A DNA stretch of 64,000 nucleotides from Candidatus Thiodiazotropha endoloripes (GTDB lineage: Bacteria > Pseudomonadota > Gammaproteobacteria > Chromatiales > Chromatiaceae). The position numbers and the translations under genes are program-made. Every line of letters starts with the position of its first letter. Within the stretch, counting starts at the first letter, position 1. The notes under the pieces were generated by a model, which was given only the letters and a program-made list of their open reading frames with translations, was not told the DNA's origin and ran no database searches. This document shows positions 1-10,559 of this stretch, one piece after another. The stretch lies in contig NZ_LVJW01000006.1 in assembly GCF_001708965.1 (NCBI RefSeq), forward strand, positions 1,116,001-1,180,000, in the 5' to 3' direction.

Positions 1-392
1 TGCTTTTGCCAAAGTCGCACGGCTCCTTCATTGGCGGCGGCGACAAAATTGAATTGCATGGCTTTGTAACCCATTACTCGGGCAATTTCTTGCGAATGTT
101 CGCACATGGCTGTGGCAAGACCTTTTCCTCTGGATGAGGATGGCACCATATAACCGCAATTACAGACATGACTGCCCGGTCCGGCCTGATTGGTTTTGAT
201 GTAATAGGTACCAACGATTTTCTTATCTTCCACCACGACAAAAGTTTTTCTCGGCAGATCCATCCAAAGCCTTTTCCCTTCGTTTTTGCTTGTATCGCTA
301 GGGTAGGCGTAGGTGTCACCTGCGGAAGCTATCTCTTTGAAGATGGGCCAGATAGCATCAAAATCAACTTCGGTTGCTTCACGTATCTGCAT
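1..392 (-). CDS. GNAT family N-acetyltransferase (3' end cut by window edge)
   Basis: About 130 codons are present; the C-terminus lies beyond the left edge. The start ATG has an AAGGA ribosome site about 7 nt upstream. Residues 88-93 (RGKGLA) are the acetyl-CoA pyrophosphate-binding loop of GNAT enzymes, preceded by a beta-strand ending YMVP. The enzyme should transfer an acetyl group from acetyl-CoA to an amine; the substrate cannot be read from the sequence. It lies downstream of gltD on the same strand but behind a GC-rich hairpin, so it is probably a separate unit. The family call is firm; the function is open. Confidence 0.8.
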   Translation of the reverse strand, partial: MQIREATEVDFDAIWPIFKEIASAGDTYAYPSDTSKNEGKRLWMDLPRKTFVVVEDKKIVGTYYIKTNQAGPGSHVCNCGYMVPSSSRGKGLATAMCEHSQEIARVMGYKAMQFNFVAAANEGAVRLWQK

Positions 393-540
393 GGCAGGTT
401 CCTTTTATTCATGACGCTTACCACAATCTGCTAACGCGTATCGTTGAAGTTATGAATATCAGGGCATCTGAGAAAAGCTAGCCGCTGATGTGAATAGCAG
501 CTCAATCAATAAAGAGAGGGGGAAGGTCAATCAGTGGAAA

Positions 541-565
541 CGGCCCGGGATGAGCGCCCGGGCCG
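541..565 (-). terminator. Hairpin after gltD, probable terminator
   Basis: Perfect 9-bp GC stem (CGGCCCGGG / CCCGGGCCG) with a 7-nt loop, starting 9 nt past the gltD stop on its strand. Only a short TTT follows, so it is a weak intrinsic terminator or an mRNA-stabilising end. Confidence 0.6.
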
Positions 566-573
566 ATGAAGTT

Positions 574-2025
574 TTACCACAATGGCAGATCGGTGGTTCC
601 CATCAGGAATTCGTCAACCGCACGGGCACACTGACGACCCTCTCGGATGGCCCAGACCACCAATGACTGACCACGGCGCATGTCGCCTGCGGTGAAGACA
701 CCGTCGATGGAGGTCTTGTAGGCGGTACCGCCTTCAGTGGCAGCTTTGACGTTACCCCGGTTATCGAGTTCAACACCCAGCTCTTCCAGCAGGCCTTCAT
801 GGACCGGGTGGACAAAGCCCATGGCGAGGGTGACCAGGTCCGCTTTCAGTTCGAACTCTGAGCCATCCACCTCGGACATTTTCCAGTTGCCGGCAGAGTC
901 CTTCTCCCACTCGACCTTGACGCACTCTACCCCGGCCAGATTGCCTTGGCCATCGTCGATGAACTTCTTGGTGGCGATCTGCCACATCCGTTCACAGCCC
1001 TCTTCCTGGGAGCTGGAGGTGCGCATCTTGTTGGGCCAGTCGGGCCAGGTGGTGCCCTTCTCCTCTTTTTCTGGAGGTTGCGGCAGAATTTCCAGCTGGG
1101 TGACGGAAGCGGCGCCATGACGATTCGAGGTGCCGATGCAGTCGGAGCCGGTATCACCGCCACCGATCACCACCACATGCTTGCCATCGGCGGAGATGAA
1201 GTCCTCCACATGGTCACCCTGCACTCTGTGGCTGTTGCTGCGCAGAAAATCCATGGCGAAGTGGACTCCGTTCAGCTCACGACCGGGAATCGGCAGATCC
1301 CGTGGCTTTTCTGAACCACCGGTCAGTACAATCGCGTCGAAATCGTCCAGCAGCTGTCTGCCGGGCAGATCCACGCCGATGTGAGTGCTGGTCTTGAACT
1401 CAACACCTTCAGTGCGCATCTGCGCCATGCGGCGGTCGATGATCGTTTTGTCCAGCTTGAAATCGGGGATGCCATAACGCAGCAGGCCACCGATGCGGTT
1501 CTGTTTTTCGTAAAGCACCACCGCATGTCCGGCTCTGGCGAGTTGTTGGGCGGCTGCCATACCGGCCGGGCCGGAGCCGACAACCGCAACCCGCTTGCCG
1601 CTCTTGTGATCGGCAATCTGCGGTTTCACCCAGCCTTCGCTCCAGGCCTTTTCGATGATGCTGTATTCGATGGTCTTGATGGTAACCGGTGTATCTTCCA
1701 GGTTCAGGGTACAGGACGCTTCACAGGGCGCTGGACAGATGCGGCCGGTAAACTCGGGGAAGTTGTTGGTGGTATGCAGCACATCGATCGCCGCCTGCCA
1801 GTCTCCCTTGTAGACCAGATCGTTCCAGTCAGGAATGATGTTGTTTACCGGACAGCCCTGATGACAGAAAGGTATGCCACAATCCATACAACGCGCGCCC
1901 TGCTGGCTGACATTCTCATCGGTCAGCGGGATGACGAACTCATTGTAGTGGGTGATCCGGTCCGACACCGGAGCATAGGTCCGGTCCTGACGATCAATCT
2001 CTTTAAAACCTGTTGGCTTACCCAT
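574..2025 (-). CDS. gltD: Glutamate synthase (NADPH) small subunit
   Basis: 483 residues, normal for the GltD beta subunit. It passes electrons from NADPH through FAD to the large subunit, which makes glutamate from glutamine and 2-oxoglutarate in the cytoplasm. Two N-terminal iron-sulfur cysteine sets are visible (C46, C49, C54, C58 and C97, C101, C105). The FAD-binding GSGPAG is at about 150-155, and a second dinucleotide fold with IGGGDTG lies near 290. The start ATG is 2 nt past the gltB stop, so the two genes form one translationally linked operon, gltB first. Confidence 0.96.
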   Translation of the reverse strand: MGKPTGFKEIDRQDRTYAPVSDRITHYNEFVIPLTDENVSQQGARCMDCGIPFCHQGCPVNNIIPDWNDLVYKGDWQAAIDVLHTTNNFPEFTGRICPAPCEASCTLNLEDTPVTIKTIEYSIIEKAWSEGWVKPQIADHKSGKRVAVVGSGPAGMAAAQQLARAGHAVVLYEKQNRIGGLLRYGIPDFKLDKTIIDRRMAQMRTEGVEFKTSTHIGVDLPGRQLLDDFDAIVLTGGSEKPRDLPIPGRELNGVHFAMDFLRSNSHRVQGDHVEDFISADGKHVVVIGGGDTGSDCIGTSNRHGAASVTQLEILPQPPEKEEKGTTWPDWPNKMRTSSSQEEGCERMWQIATKKFIDDGQGNLAGVECVKVEWEKDSAGNWKMSEVDGSEFELKADLVTLAMGFVHPVHEGLLEELGVELDNRGNVKAATEGGTAYKTSIDGVFTAGDMRRGQSLVVWAIREGRQCARAVDEFLMGTTDLPLW

Positions 2026-2027
2026 GC

Positions 2028-5000
2028 TTAGTGACTCCCATGGCTGGCAGCTGAACTACCACGCTTTTTTGCCTGCATCTCTTTCAGCGCACGCCGATAC
2101 TCGACCGGCATGACCTTGACGAACTTCGGTAACATGGCCTCCCAGTTATCCAGAATGTTCTTCGCGACATCCGAGTTGGTGTAGTGATGGTGGCGTTCAA
2201 TCAGCTGCTTCAAGCGCAGTGCGTCGAAGCGGGTCATGTCGTGGCTGAGATCGACCATGCCGTGGCTCTCAAGATCACCACCCTGATGATCCAGGGCTTC
2301 CAGCGCCAGATCCTCTTCCTCAATCGGTTCCAGTTCGACCTGAGCCATGTTGCAGCGATCGCCAAAATCGCCGACTTCGTCGAGCACATAGGCGATACCG
2401 CCGGACATGCCTGCGGCGAAGTTGCGTCCGGTCGGTCCGAGACAGACCACCACGCCACCGGTCATGTATTCACAGCCGTGGTCACCCACGCCCTCAATGA
2501 CCGCTGTGGCACCGGAGTTACGCACGCCGAAACGCTCACCACCCACACCGCGGAAATAGCACTCACCACCGATTGCACCGTAGAGTACGGTGTTGCCCAC
2601 GATGATGTTCTCTTCCGCTTTACCGATGGCCGACTCTTGTGGTGGATAGATCACCAGACGACCGCCTGAGAGACCTTTACCCACATAGTCGTTACCTTCA
2701 CCGGCCAGCTCGATGGTGATGCCTTTGCCCACCCAGGCGCCAAAGGATTGACCTGCCGTACCCTTGGCCTTGATGTAGATGGTGTCGTCGGTCAGACCCG
2801 CATGGCCATACTTTTCAGCCACCCGCCCGGAGAGCATGGTGCCGAAGGTACGGTTGTAGTTGTGAATACCGATCTCGATCTTCACCGGTTCTGCGGACTC
2901 CAGCGCCGGTTGAGCCTGTTTGATCAGCTCGTGGTCGATCGCCCTGTCCAGCCCGTGGTCCTGGTCTTCGCAGTTGTAGATCGCTACATCGTCGGTCGCT
3001 TCAGGTTTTTTCAGCAGCCTGCTGTAGTCGAGCCCTTTCGCCTTCCAGTGGTTGATCGCTTTGCGCATATCGAGGCGATCGCTCTGGCCAACCATATCGT
3101 TCCAGGTCCTGAAACCCAGCTCGGCCATCAGACGACGCGCCTCTTCGGCGACGAAGAAGAAGAAGTTGACCACGTGATCCGGGGTACCGGTGAAGCGCTT
3201 GCGCAGCTCCGGATCCTGGGTGGCGATACCCACCGGGCAGGTGTTGAGATGACACTTGCGCATCATCAGGCAGCCTTCCGCAATCAGCGGGGCGGTGGCG
3301 AAACCGATCTCGTCCGCACCCAACAGGGCGGCGATCACCACATCCCGGCCGGTACGCATACCACCGTCGGCCTGGACCGCAATGCGGCCACGCAGTTTGT
3401 TCAGCACCAGGGTCTGGTGGGTCTCGGCCAGGCCGATCTCCCAGGGTGAGCCGGCATGCTTGATGGAGGTCAGCGGGCTGGCGCCGGTGCCGCCGTCGTA
3501 ACCGGAGATGGTGACATGGTCCGCATGGGCCTTGGAGACCCCGGCAGCCACGGTGCCCACTCCGACTTCGGAGACCAGTTTGACGGAGATCCGCGCATTC
3601 GGGTTGACGTTCTTCAGATCATGGATCAGCTGAGCCAGATCCTCGATCGAGTAGATGTCGTGATGGGGCGGCGGTGAGATCAGACCAACCCCAGGCGTGG
3701 AGTGGCGTACCCGGGCAATCTGCTGATTGACCTTGTGACCGGGCAGCTGACCGCCCTCACCGGGCTTCGCACCCTGAGCCATCTTGATCTGGATATCGTC
3801 GGCGTTGACCAGATACTCACTGGTGACACCGAAACGGCCGGATGCCACCTGCTTGATGGCGGAACGCTCCGGGTTTCTTGTGCCGTCCGGCATTGGATTG
3901 AAGCGCTCCGGCTCTTCACCACCCTCACCGGTGTTGGACTTGCCGCCGATGCGGTTCATCGCCACAGCCAGGGTTGAATGGGCTTCATAAGAGATGGAGC
4001 CGAAGGACATGGCGCCGGTGGCGAATCGCTTGACGATCTCGCTCGCCGGCTCTACCTCATCCAAAGAGAGTGGCTGATCCGCCGCTTTGAATTCGAACAG
4101 ACCACGCAGGGTCAGCAGAATCTCGTTTTGCTCGTTGATCGCATCCGCATAGGACTGATAGGTGTCCCAATCGTTGCTGCGCACCGCGTGCTGCAGCTTG
4201 GCGATGGTCTGAGGGGTCCAATTGTGGTCCTCGCCGCGCAGGCGGTAGGCATAATCACCACCCACGTCGAGGTGCTTCTTGTAGATCTGCTGATCGCCAA
4301 ATGCCTTGTCGTGCCACTTCACCGCTTCAGCCGCCACTTCACTCATGCCGGCACCCTCGATGGTGGTCGTGGTACCGGTGAAGTAATCACTGACAAACTG
4401 GCTGGAGAGACCGACCGCGTCGAAAATCTGTGCACCGCAGTAGGACTGGTAGGTGGAGATGCCCATTTTCGACATCACCTTCTTCAAGCCTTTGCCGATC
4501 GCTTTGATGTAGCGGTTCTGCGCCTCGTGGAAGGAGAGTGGCTCAGGCAGTGTGGCAAGCTGGTTCTGAATGGTATCGAAAGCCAGATAGGGATTGACCG
4601 CTTCCGCACCATAACCCGCCAGGGTGGCGAAGTGGTGTACTTCCAGGGCGCCACCGGTCTCCAGCACCAGACCCGATTCGGTACGCAGACCTTTGCGGAT
4701 CAGGTGGTGATGTACCGCCGAGGTGGCCAGCAGGGCGGGAATCGCAATGTTGTCCGCATCCACTTTCCGGTCGGAGAGGATCAGAATGTTGTAGCCTTCT
4801 CTGACTTTCTGTTCCGCCTGTTCACAGAGCGCTTTCACCGCACCTTTCATACCTTTGGCGCCGTTCATCACCGGGTAGATGATATCCAGTGTCTTGGTAC
4901 GGAACACGCCACCGGTGTTGTCCTCAATGTGACGAACCCGTTCCAGGTCTTCGTTGGTCAGTACAGGTTGACTGACCTCAAGTCGCATATGATCGCAGGC

Positions 5001-6668
5001 GTCACCCAGATTCAGCAGATTGGGGCGTGGGCCGATCAGGCTGACCAGGGACATGACCAGCTCCTCACGAATCGGATCGATCGGCGGATTGGTCACCTGG
5101 GCAAAATTCTGTTTGAAGTAGGTGGAGAGATGCTTGGCTCTCAGCGACAGTACCGAGGGCGGGTTGTCCGCACCCATCGAGCCGGTCGCTTCCTGTCCGG
5201 TCACCACCATCGGGGTGAGCAGGAATTTGATATCCTCCTGGCTATAGCCGAAGGCCTGCTGGGCATCCAACAGATCTTCGTCACTGGGCGCCATCGGCGC
5301 TACATCCGATGGCAGAGCATCCAGGTGGATCTGGGTCTGATCCAGCCAATCCTGGTAGGGCTTGGCCTTGGCCAGTTCCGCTTTGATCTCGGCGTCGTCG
5401 ATGATGCGTCCCTGCTCCAGGTCGATGAGGAACATCTTGCCTGGCTGCAGACGCCATTTCTTGACGATCTTCTCTTCCGGGATATCCAGCACGCCCATCT
5501 CTGAGGCCATCACCACCATATCGTCCTCGGTGATCAGATAGCGGGCGGGACGCAGGCCGTTACGGTCGAGGGTGGCGCCGATCTGGCGACCATCGGTGAA
5601 CGCCACAGCCGCCGGGCCATCCCACGGTTCCATCATTGCCGCATGGTATTCATAGAAGGCGCGACGCTGCTCATCCATCAGCTTGTTGCCACCCCAGGCT
5701 TCTGGGATCAGCATCATCATGGCGTGAGACAGGCTGTAGCCGCCGGCCACCAGCAGCTCCAGCGCGTTATCGAAACAGGCAGAGTCCGACTGCCCTTCCG
5801 GGATCAGTGGCCAGATCTTGTCCAGATCGTCACCCAGCACCGCCGAAGCCATGGAGTTCTTACGCGCCCGCATCCAGTTGACGTTGCCACGCAGGGTGTT
5901 GATCTCACCATTGTGGGCAATCATGCGGAACGGGTGGGCAAGATCCCAGGTCGGGAAGGTATTGGTGGAGAAACGCTGATGCACCAGGGCCAGCGCCGAG
6001 ACCATCCGCTCATCGGTCAGGTCGGTAAAGTAGTCACCGACCTGGTTCGCCAGCAGCATACCTTTGTAGACGATGGTGCGGGAGGAGAAAGAGGTGAAGT
6101 AGAAATCACTGCTTCCTTCCATCTCCGACTGTTCGATCTTGTTTTCAATCTGCTTGCGGATGACAAACAGTTTGCGTTCGAAGGTATCCTGGTCAGCGCA
6201 GTTGTCACCACGTCCGACAAATACCTGTTTCACCACTGGCTCAGTGGGAATCACACTGTAACCAAGATCCTTGTTATCGACCGGCACCTCGCGCCAGCCA
6301 AGCAGCCTCTGCCCCTCGGCGGCGATCATCGCCTCGATGGTATCTTCGGCTACCGCCCGGCTGTCGCTGTTTTGCGGCAGAAACACCATACCGATGGCGT
6401 AGTCGCCACGCTCCGGTAGGTCAAAGCCGGTCTCAGCCTGGAAAAAAGCATCAGGAATCTGTAACAGAATACCTGCACCGTCCCCAGCCTTGGGATCCGC
6501 GCCTACAGCGCCACGGTGGGTTAGCCGCTCCAGTATCTCCAGTCCCTGCAGGACGGTCTGATGGCTTTTAACCCCTTTGATGTTGGCAACAAAACCAACA
6601 CCACAGGCGTCATGTTCATTGGCGGGATCATAGAGTCCCTGTTTTGGTGGTAAAGCACCATGGCTCAT
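2028..6668 (-). CDS. gltB: Glutamate synthase (NADPH) large subunit
   Basis: 1546 residues from the preferred ATG at 6668, which has an AGG ribosome site 8 nt upstream; the frame stays open 32 codons further. It hydrolyses glutamine and reductively transfers the ammonia to 2-oxoglutarate. The N-terminus is a class II glutamine amidotransferase whose nucleophile is Cys22 (ACGVGF), so a 21-residue propeptide is expected to be removed. A central domain, an FMN-binding synthase domain and a 3Fe-4S site ([15 protein letters not shown]) follow, then the C-terminal GXGXG beta-helix. All family hallmarks are intact. It forms an operon with gltD. Confidence 0.97.
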   Translation of the reverse strand: MSHGALPPKQGLYDPANEHDACGVGFVANIKGVKSHQTVLQGLEILERLTHRGAVGADPKAGDGAGILLQIPDAFFQAETGFDLPERGDYAIGMVFLPQNSDSRAVAEDTIEAMIAAEGQRLLGWREVPVDNKDLGYSVIPTEPVVKQVFVGRGDNCADQDTFERKLFVIRKQIENKIEQSEMEGSSDFYFTSFSSRTIVYKGMLLANQVGDYFTDLTDERMVSALALVHQRFSTNTFPTWDLAHPFRMIAHNGEINTLRGNVNWMRARKNSMASAVLGDDLDKIWPLIPEGQSDSACFDNALELLVAGGYSLSHAMMMLIPEAWGGNKLMDEQRRAFYEYHAAMMEPWDGPAAVAFTDGRQIGATLDRNGLRPARYLITEDDMVVMASEMGVLDIPEEKIVKKWRLQPGKMFLIDLEQGRIIDDAEIKAELAKAKPYQDWLDQTQIHLDALPSDVAPMAPSDEDLLDAQQAFGYSQEDIKFLLTPMVVTGQEATGSMGADNPPSVLSLRAKHLSTYFKQNFAQVTNPPIDPIREELVMSLVSLIGPRPNLLNLGDACDHMRLEVSQPVLTNEDLERVRHIEDNTGGVFRTKTLDIIYPVMNGAKGMKGAVKALCEQAEQKVREGYNILILSDRKVDADNIAIPALLATSAVHHHLIRKGLRTESGLVLETGGALEVHHFATLAGYGAEAVNPYLAFDTIQNQLATLPEPLSFHEAQNRYIKAIGKGLKKVMSKMGISTYQSYCGAQIFDAVGLSSQFVSDYFTGTTTTIEGAGMSEVAAEAVKWHDKAFGDQQIYKKHLDVGGDYAYRLRGEDHNWTPQTIAKLQHAVRSNDWDTYQSYADAINEQNEILLTLRGLFEFKAADQPLSLDEVEPASEIVKRFATGAMSFGSISYEAHSTLAVAMNRIGGKSNTGEGGEEPERFNPMPDGTRNPERSAIKQVASGRFGVTSEYLVNADDIQIKMAQGAKPGEGGQLPGHKVNQQIARVRHSTPGVGLISPPPHHDIYSIEDLAQLIHDLKNVNPNARISVKLVSEVGVGTVAAGVSKAHADHVTISGYDGGTGASPLTSIKHAGSPWEIGLAETHQTLVLNKLRGRIAVQADGGMRTGRDVVIAALLGADEIGFATAPLIAEGCLMMRKCHLNTCPVGIATQDPELRKRFTGTPDHVVNFFFFVAEEARRLMAELGFRTWNDMVGQSDRLDMRKAINHWKAKGLDYSRLLKKPEATDDVAIYNCEDQDHGLDRAIDHELIKQAQPALESAEPVKIEIGIHNYNRTFGTMLSGRVAEKYGHAGLTDDTIYIKAKGTAGQSFGAWVGKGITIELAGEGNDYVGKGLSGGRLVIYPPQESAIGKAEENIIVGNTVLYGAIGGECYFRGVGGERFGVRNSGATAVIEGVGDHGCEYMTGGVVVCLGPTGRNFAAGMSGGIAYVLDEVGDFGDRCNMAQVELEPIEEEDLALEALDHQGGDLESHGMVDLSHDMTRFDALRLKQLIERHHHYTNSDVAKNILDNWEAMLPKFVKVMPVEYRRALKEMQAKKRGSSAASHGSH

Positions 6669-7006
6669 TTCACAAACCTCATTTTGCCCGCCCCCGGCGA
6701 CTGTTATATCGCGCCGAAGGTTTTGCAAATAACCTGAAATAAGGAATTCACGGCGGCGAATCAAGCCGCCCGGTGTCGCAGAACCTGATAGGATACTTGA
6801 GAATCACGTCTCAGGCTAGAGCTTAAGGCTTTTTTAGTTTGCCTATCGGATTCTCAATTCTAAACCGCCGTGTACTGGCCCCTAGATTATACAGTCCAGA
6901 TAAAATTAGACCATTTTTCAATCGTGGTTTTAACAGGCGCCCCGGCGCTTGCCGGGTTATCTTTTAAGAATCAGACAGTTGCCTTATCAACTGATCAACC
7001 GCTGAT
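6669..7006. other. gltB leader and promoter region
   Basis: No gene seen. On the minus strand a perfect TATAAT lies at 6886-6891, which would give a leader of about 210 nt before gltB. The leader contains perfect 9-bp arms TTGAGAATC (6797-6805) and GATTCTCAA (6849-6857), so a structured leader is possible. A good -35 box is not apparent. Confidence 0.45.
6941..6956 (-). terminator. Hairpin downstream of damX
   Basis: CCCGGC-GCTT-GCCGGG, a 6-bp GC stem with a 4-nt loop about 50 nt past the damX stop. There is no U-tract on the damX strand, so it may protect the 3' end rather than terminate. It is the only candidate end for the aroK-aroB-damX unit. Confidence 0.4.
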
Positions 7007-8713
7007 TCAAGGAAGATTCTGCAGAGAAGCAAAACTTCGGGCCCACACTCCCCCCTTGCGCACCGCCGACGGCAGATCGCCCTGTGCTGCCAGCGCCTGA
7101 TCACGACTGGCGAAGGATCCCCAGATCAGCGCATACCAGGGTGCCCCCTTTCTCAGGGTTTTTACCGTAACAACCTGATTTTCTAGGGAATTAAGTGCAA
7201 TATAGCGATTTAAGGAGGCCAGATTCTCAACCGCGATCAGCTGCAGCGTATAGTTCTCTCCCGGTTGAGACTTCACCCAGGCTACTGACTCTGCAAATGG
7301 ATCAGCCTCGACCTCGGCTTCAACGGCCGGAGCAACAGCCTCAACCGGCTGCGCAATGACCTCTCTGACCTCTGCAACTGCCGCAGCTGGCTCATCTGAC
7401 TCAACTTCGACAGCGGCGTCAGCTGCTGTCACGGCCGGTGAGCTGTCTGTCGTGACCTCAGCAGTCACTTCTTCCATAGCAGGCGCCAGATCCGGAGCGG
7501 GCGCCGGCTCGCTCAACTCCGCTTCAGGGGGCGCACTGGATTCAACTGTTTCAACAATCACTTCAGCGGGTTTTTCCGTTTCGCCAACGTCAGCCTCGAC
7601 TTCTTGCTCAACGGCCTTCTCAGCTTCAGCCTCCCCCTCATCGATCGGGGCAACCTCAACTGCCGAGTAGTCCATGGAGACCGGATCGGGTGTGGCCACC
7701 TGCTCCTGACTCGGCTCAATAGCCTCAGCAACCCGCTGATCATCCCTAGCCGGGACCATCGAAGCCAGGTCGCCGGATTCGTTCGGATCAACTGGTGCGT
7801 CTGGATTGGGTACGAGGTTTTGCGCCACCGCATCCGGCGGCGGAAGAACGATCTCCTCCGCTTTCGGCTGACTTGCCATAGGTTCGGCCCGAGACTCAAC
7901 GGTTGGTTCAAACAGGGAATTGATCGGCCCCTGAAGCAGCAACAGCAACAGAATCACCGATACCACCGGCACACCGATCATCAACAGCTGCTTTCGGTAG
8001 CCACTCAAAGCCTCCGGTTTTGACTCTCCCTGAATACCAACTTCATTCAGAATCGCGCTTGCCAGAGGCCCGGGTACCCCACCGGTCTCCTTGTACAAAC
8101 GGTTCAGCTTGGTCTCATCGAGGGCAAAGTTTTCGGATAATCCCTCATTTTTAAGCAGATGACCCATAAATCCATTGGCTTCCTGTCGGGTCAGTACAGG
8201 CATATCGATGGCCTGAATCGATTGCGGGGTCATCACCTGCAGCTGAGGGGTGGAGAGTAGCAGATCGATCTGCTCATCAGCGAACAGCACGATACTCACC
8301 AGCCGGTCACCTTCAACCTGTCGCTCAAACAGACGCAACAGCGTCATCAGACTGGTGGGTGGCAACATCTGCGCATCATCGACCAGCAGTACCGGGGTCC
8401 TGCCGCGTTTTCTCAATACCTCAAATCGATCCGCCAGACGCTGCATGAGATTACCCGCAATGTCCGGTAGACCACTGCAACGGGCAATGAAGGCCAGCAA
8501 CCGCTCAGGTTGCAACGTAGGCTCAGCAGAGAAATGGCAGACCATCCAATTCTCAGGTGCCATTTCCTGTAAGCGGGATGCCAGTAGTGATTTACCACTC
8601 CCTTCGGCACCCCGGACCAACGGCACCAATTCACTATTCTCGATCAGATGACGGATCAGATCGAGATGGGCGGTGACTTCCGGAGTTGAAAAGAACTCAT
8701 TGTTATCAGACAC
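7007..8713 (-). CDS. damX: DamX-like AAA ATPase with SPOR domain
   Basis: 568 residues from a GTG start with GGAA upstream; an ATG two bases further upstream is out of frame. An ExeA-type AAA domain has Walker A GAEGSGKS at 35-42 and Walker B LLVDDAQ near 109-115. One membrane segment lies at about 242-261. A long Glu/Ala/Val/Pro-rich linker (about 270-480) then leads to a C-terminal SPOR domain (about 485-565), which in this family binds denuded septal peptidoglycan. It therefore probably acts at the division site. The aroK-aroB-damX order is the usual gammaproteobacterial one. The ATPase part is larger than in the E. coli protein but standard in other Gammaproteobacteria. Confidence 0.88.
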   Translation of the reverse strand: MSDNNEFFSTPEVTAHLDLIRHLIENSELVPLVRGAEGSGKSLLASRLQEMAPENWMVCHFSAEPTLQPERLLAFIARCSGLPDIAGNLMQRLADRFEVLRKRGRTPVLLVDDAQMLPPTSLMTLLRLFERQVEGDRLVSIVLFADEQIDLLLSTPQLQVMTPQSIQAIDMPVLTRQEANGFMGHLLKNEGLSENFALDETKLNRLYKETGGVPGPLASAILNEVGIQGESKPEALSGYRKQLLMIGVPVVSVILLLLLLQGPINSLFEPTVESRAEPMASQPKAEEIVLPPPDAVAQNLVPNPDAPVDPNESGDLASMVPARDDQRVAEAIEPSQEQVATPDPVSMDYSAVEVAPIDEGEAEAEKAVEQEVEADVGETEKPAEVIVETVESSAPPEAELSEPAPAPDLAPAMEEVTAEVTTDSSPAVTAADAAVEVESDEPAAAVAEVREVIAQPVEAVAPAVEAEVEADPFAESVAWVKSQPGENYTLQLIAVENLASLNRYIALNSLENQVVTVKTLRKGAPWYALIWGSFASRDQALAAQGDLPSAVRKGGVWARSFASLQNLP

Positions 8714-8736
8714 ATTTGTTTCCGTTATAAATGAGA

Positions 8737-9828
8737 TCAGTCAGCGTAGTGCTGTAATGTTTGCTCGAGTTTTTTCAGATCAAAATCATCTGTAACCAAA
8801 GACTGGCCGATTTTATTCATCAGAACAAGTCTTAACTTGCCATCCATAACCTTTTTATCAACGGCCATAAGTTCAAGGAAGCGCTCTGGGGTTAAAGCCC
8901 TGGGTGGCGTTATCGGCAGTTTGGCCCGCTCAATCAGCTGCACCGTACGATCAAAATCCTGCTGCGGCATCCATCCCAATCGACAGGAGAGATCCGCAGC
9001 CATACACATGCCGGTCGCCACCGCCTCGCCGTGCAGCCACTCCCCATAACCCATGCCGGTTTCAATCGCATGACCGAAGGTATGCCCGAGATTGAGCAAC
9101 GCCCTCTGCCCGGCCTCTTTTTCATCCGCTTCAACCACGTCCGCCTTACAGCGACAGGAGACCTGAATGGCGTAAGCCAACAACTCCGGATCCCGCGCAA
9201 GCAGACCATCCATATGCTCTTCAAGCCAGCTGAAAAAAGGCTCATCCACGATCAATCCGTATTTGATGACCTCCGCCAGCCCGGAGGCAAACTGCCGGTC
9301 ATCCAGGGTTCTGAGGGTTGCGGTATCCGCCAGCACCAGACGGGGCTGGTAGAAGGCCCCAATCATGTTTTTACCAAGCGGGTGATTGACACCGGTTTTC
9401 CCACCCACGGAGGAATCCACCTGGGCCAACAGCGTGGTGGGCACCTGAATGAAGTGGACACCCCGTTGATAGGTCGCCGCAGCGAAACCGGTCATGTCGC
9501 CGATCACGCCACCACCCAGTGCAACCAGTGTCGATTGTCGGGTAAAACGCTGTTCAAGCATGGCGCTGTAGATCCTGTTTACCATCTCCAGCGTCTTGTA
9601 CTGCTCACCATCCGGCAGGATACAAGTGGCCACATCGAAATCCGCCAGTGCGTTCAGGGTCTGCTCCAGATAGAGCGGGGCGACTGTTTCATTGCTGACC
9701 ACCATCACCTGGCGACCTGGAATGGCCTCTTTATAGTGATTGGTCTCGGCATACACCCCTTCACCTATGTAGATCGGATAGCTGCGATCGCCTAAATCCA
9801 CATCCAATCGTTGCTCATAATTACTCAA
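8737..9828 (-). CDS. aroB: 3-dehydroquinate synthase
   Basis: 363 residues, usual length. It converts DAHP to 3-dehydroquinate, the second step of the shikimate pathway, using NAD and a divalent metal. The NAD-binding stretch [11 protein letters not shown], the GGKTGVNH loop and the metal-site HTFGHAIE are all present. The start is TTG with a GGTAGAAG ribosome site; the nearby ATG is out of frame. It sits 10 nt after aroK and 23 nt before damX, in one transcription unit. Confidence 0.96.
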   Translation of the reverse strand: MSNYEQRLDVDLGDRSYPIYIGEGVYAETNHYKEAIPGRQVMVVSNETVAPLYLEQTLNALADFDVATCILPDGEQYKTLEMVNRIYSAMLEQRFTRQSTLVALGGGVIGDMTGFAAATYQRGVHFIQVPTTLLAQVDSSVGGKTGVNHPLGKNMIGAFYQPRLVLADTATLRTLDDRQFASGLAEVIKYGLIVDEPFFSWLEEHMDGLLARDPELLAYAIQVSCRCKADVVEADEKEAGQRALLNLGHTFGHAIETGMGYGEWLHGEAVATGMCMAADLSCRLGWMPQQDFDRTVQLIERAKLPITPPRALTPERFLELMAVDKKVMDGKLRLVLMNKIGQSLVTDDFDLKKLEQTLQHYAD

Positions 9829-9838
9829 GACTTCTACC

Positions 9839-10360
9839 CTACGAGTTTAGTGAATTGATCTGCTTGCGAATATCCTGCACCACGGCCTGGGTGTTTCTGC
9901 CCTCGGTACTGATCAACAAGTCGGCGGTCTGGCGGTAGAGAGGATCACGCTCAGCCATCAGCGACTTGAGCTTGGCCATTGGATCATCGGTCTGCAGCAG
10001 AGGCCGGTTTTTATCTCGATGGGTTCGCTCATATTGTTGATCAACCGTACAGTGCAGATAGATCACCAGCCCTCTGGATGAGAGTGCTTTGCGGTTCTGT
10101 TCATTGATCACTGCACCACCACCGGTCGCAAGCACCACCTCATCTCTTTGAGTCAGCTCGTCGATCACCTCCTGCTCACGCTGGCGGAAACCCTGCTCAC
10201 CTTCAAACTCGAAAATGGTCGGAATATCCACCCCGGTGCGCCGCTGAATCTCCAGATCGGAGTCGATAAACTCCTTCCGGAATTGCTCCGCAAGTTGGCG
10301 GCCGACCGTGGTCTTTCCAGCACCCATCGGGCCGATTAAAAAAAGATTTTGAACATGCAT
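9839..10360 (-). CDS. aroK: Shikimate kinase
   Basis: 173 residues, full length. It phosphorylates shikimate with ATP. The P-loop GPMGAGKTT is at 10-18, the DSD metal/shikimate site follows near 34-36, and the lid carries the conserved RPLL. It is the first gene of aroK-aroB-damX, separated from pilQ by a strong terminator. The unit must therefore have its own promoter within 10361-10507. Confidence 0.96.
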   Translation of the reverse strand: MHVQNLFLIGPMGAGKTTVGRQLAEQFRKEFIDSDLEIQRRTGVDIPTIFEFEGEQGFRQREQEVIDELTQRDEVVLATGGGAVINEQNRKALSSRGLVIYLHCTVDQQYERTHRDKNRPLLQTDDPMAKLKSLMAERDPLYRQTADLLISTEGRNTQAVVQDIRKQINSLNS

Positions 10361-10507
10361 ACTAACATCGGTAAGACGAAGTGGCGGTACAGTTAAGCTG
10401 AGTTTATACAGCAGATTTGACGCTACAGAAAAGCTTTATTCTATAAGTGAACTGTAAAGCTTCGTCCGAAGCAGCTTTGAAATTGTGCTAAACCAGTGTT
10501 TTCATAC

Positions 10508-10539
10508 GAAAAAAGGCGTGCAACTAAGGCACGCCTTTT
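10508..10539 (-). terminator. Intrinsic terminator of pilMNOPQ
   Basis: Perfect 11-bp stem (AAAAGGCGTGC / GCACGCCTTTT) with a 7-nt loop, followed by a run of six T on the minus strand, 20 nt past the pilQ stop. It is a textbook Rho-independent terminator separating the pilus operon from aroKB-damX. Confidence 0.93.
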
Positions 10540-10559
10540 GATCCGGGTGAATCCGCTTG

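Noticed and set aside
3978-5504. 508-codon plus-strand frame opposite gltB
   Set aside because: Antisense shadow of gltB, whose family motifs are intact throughout.
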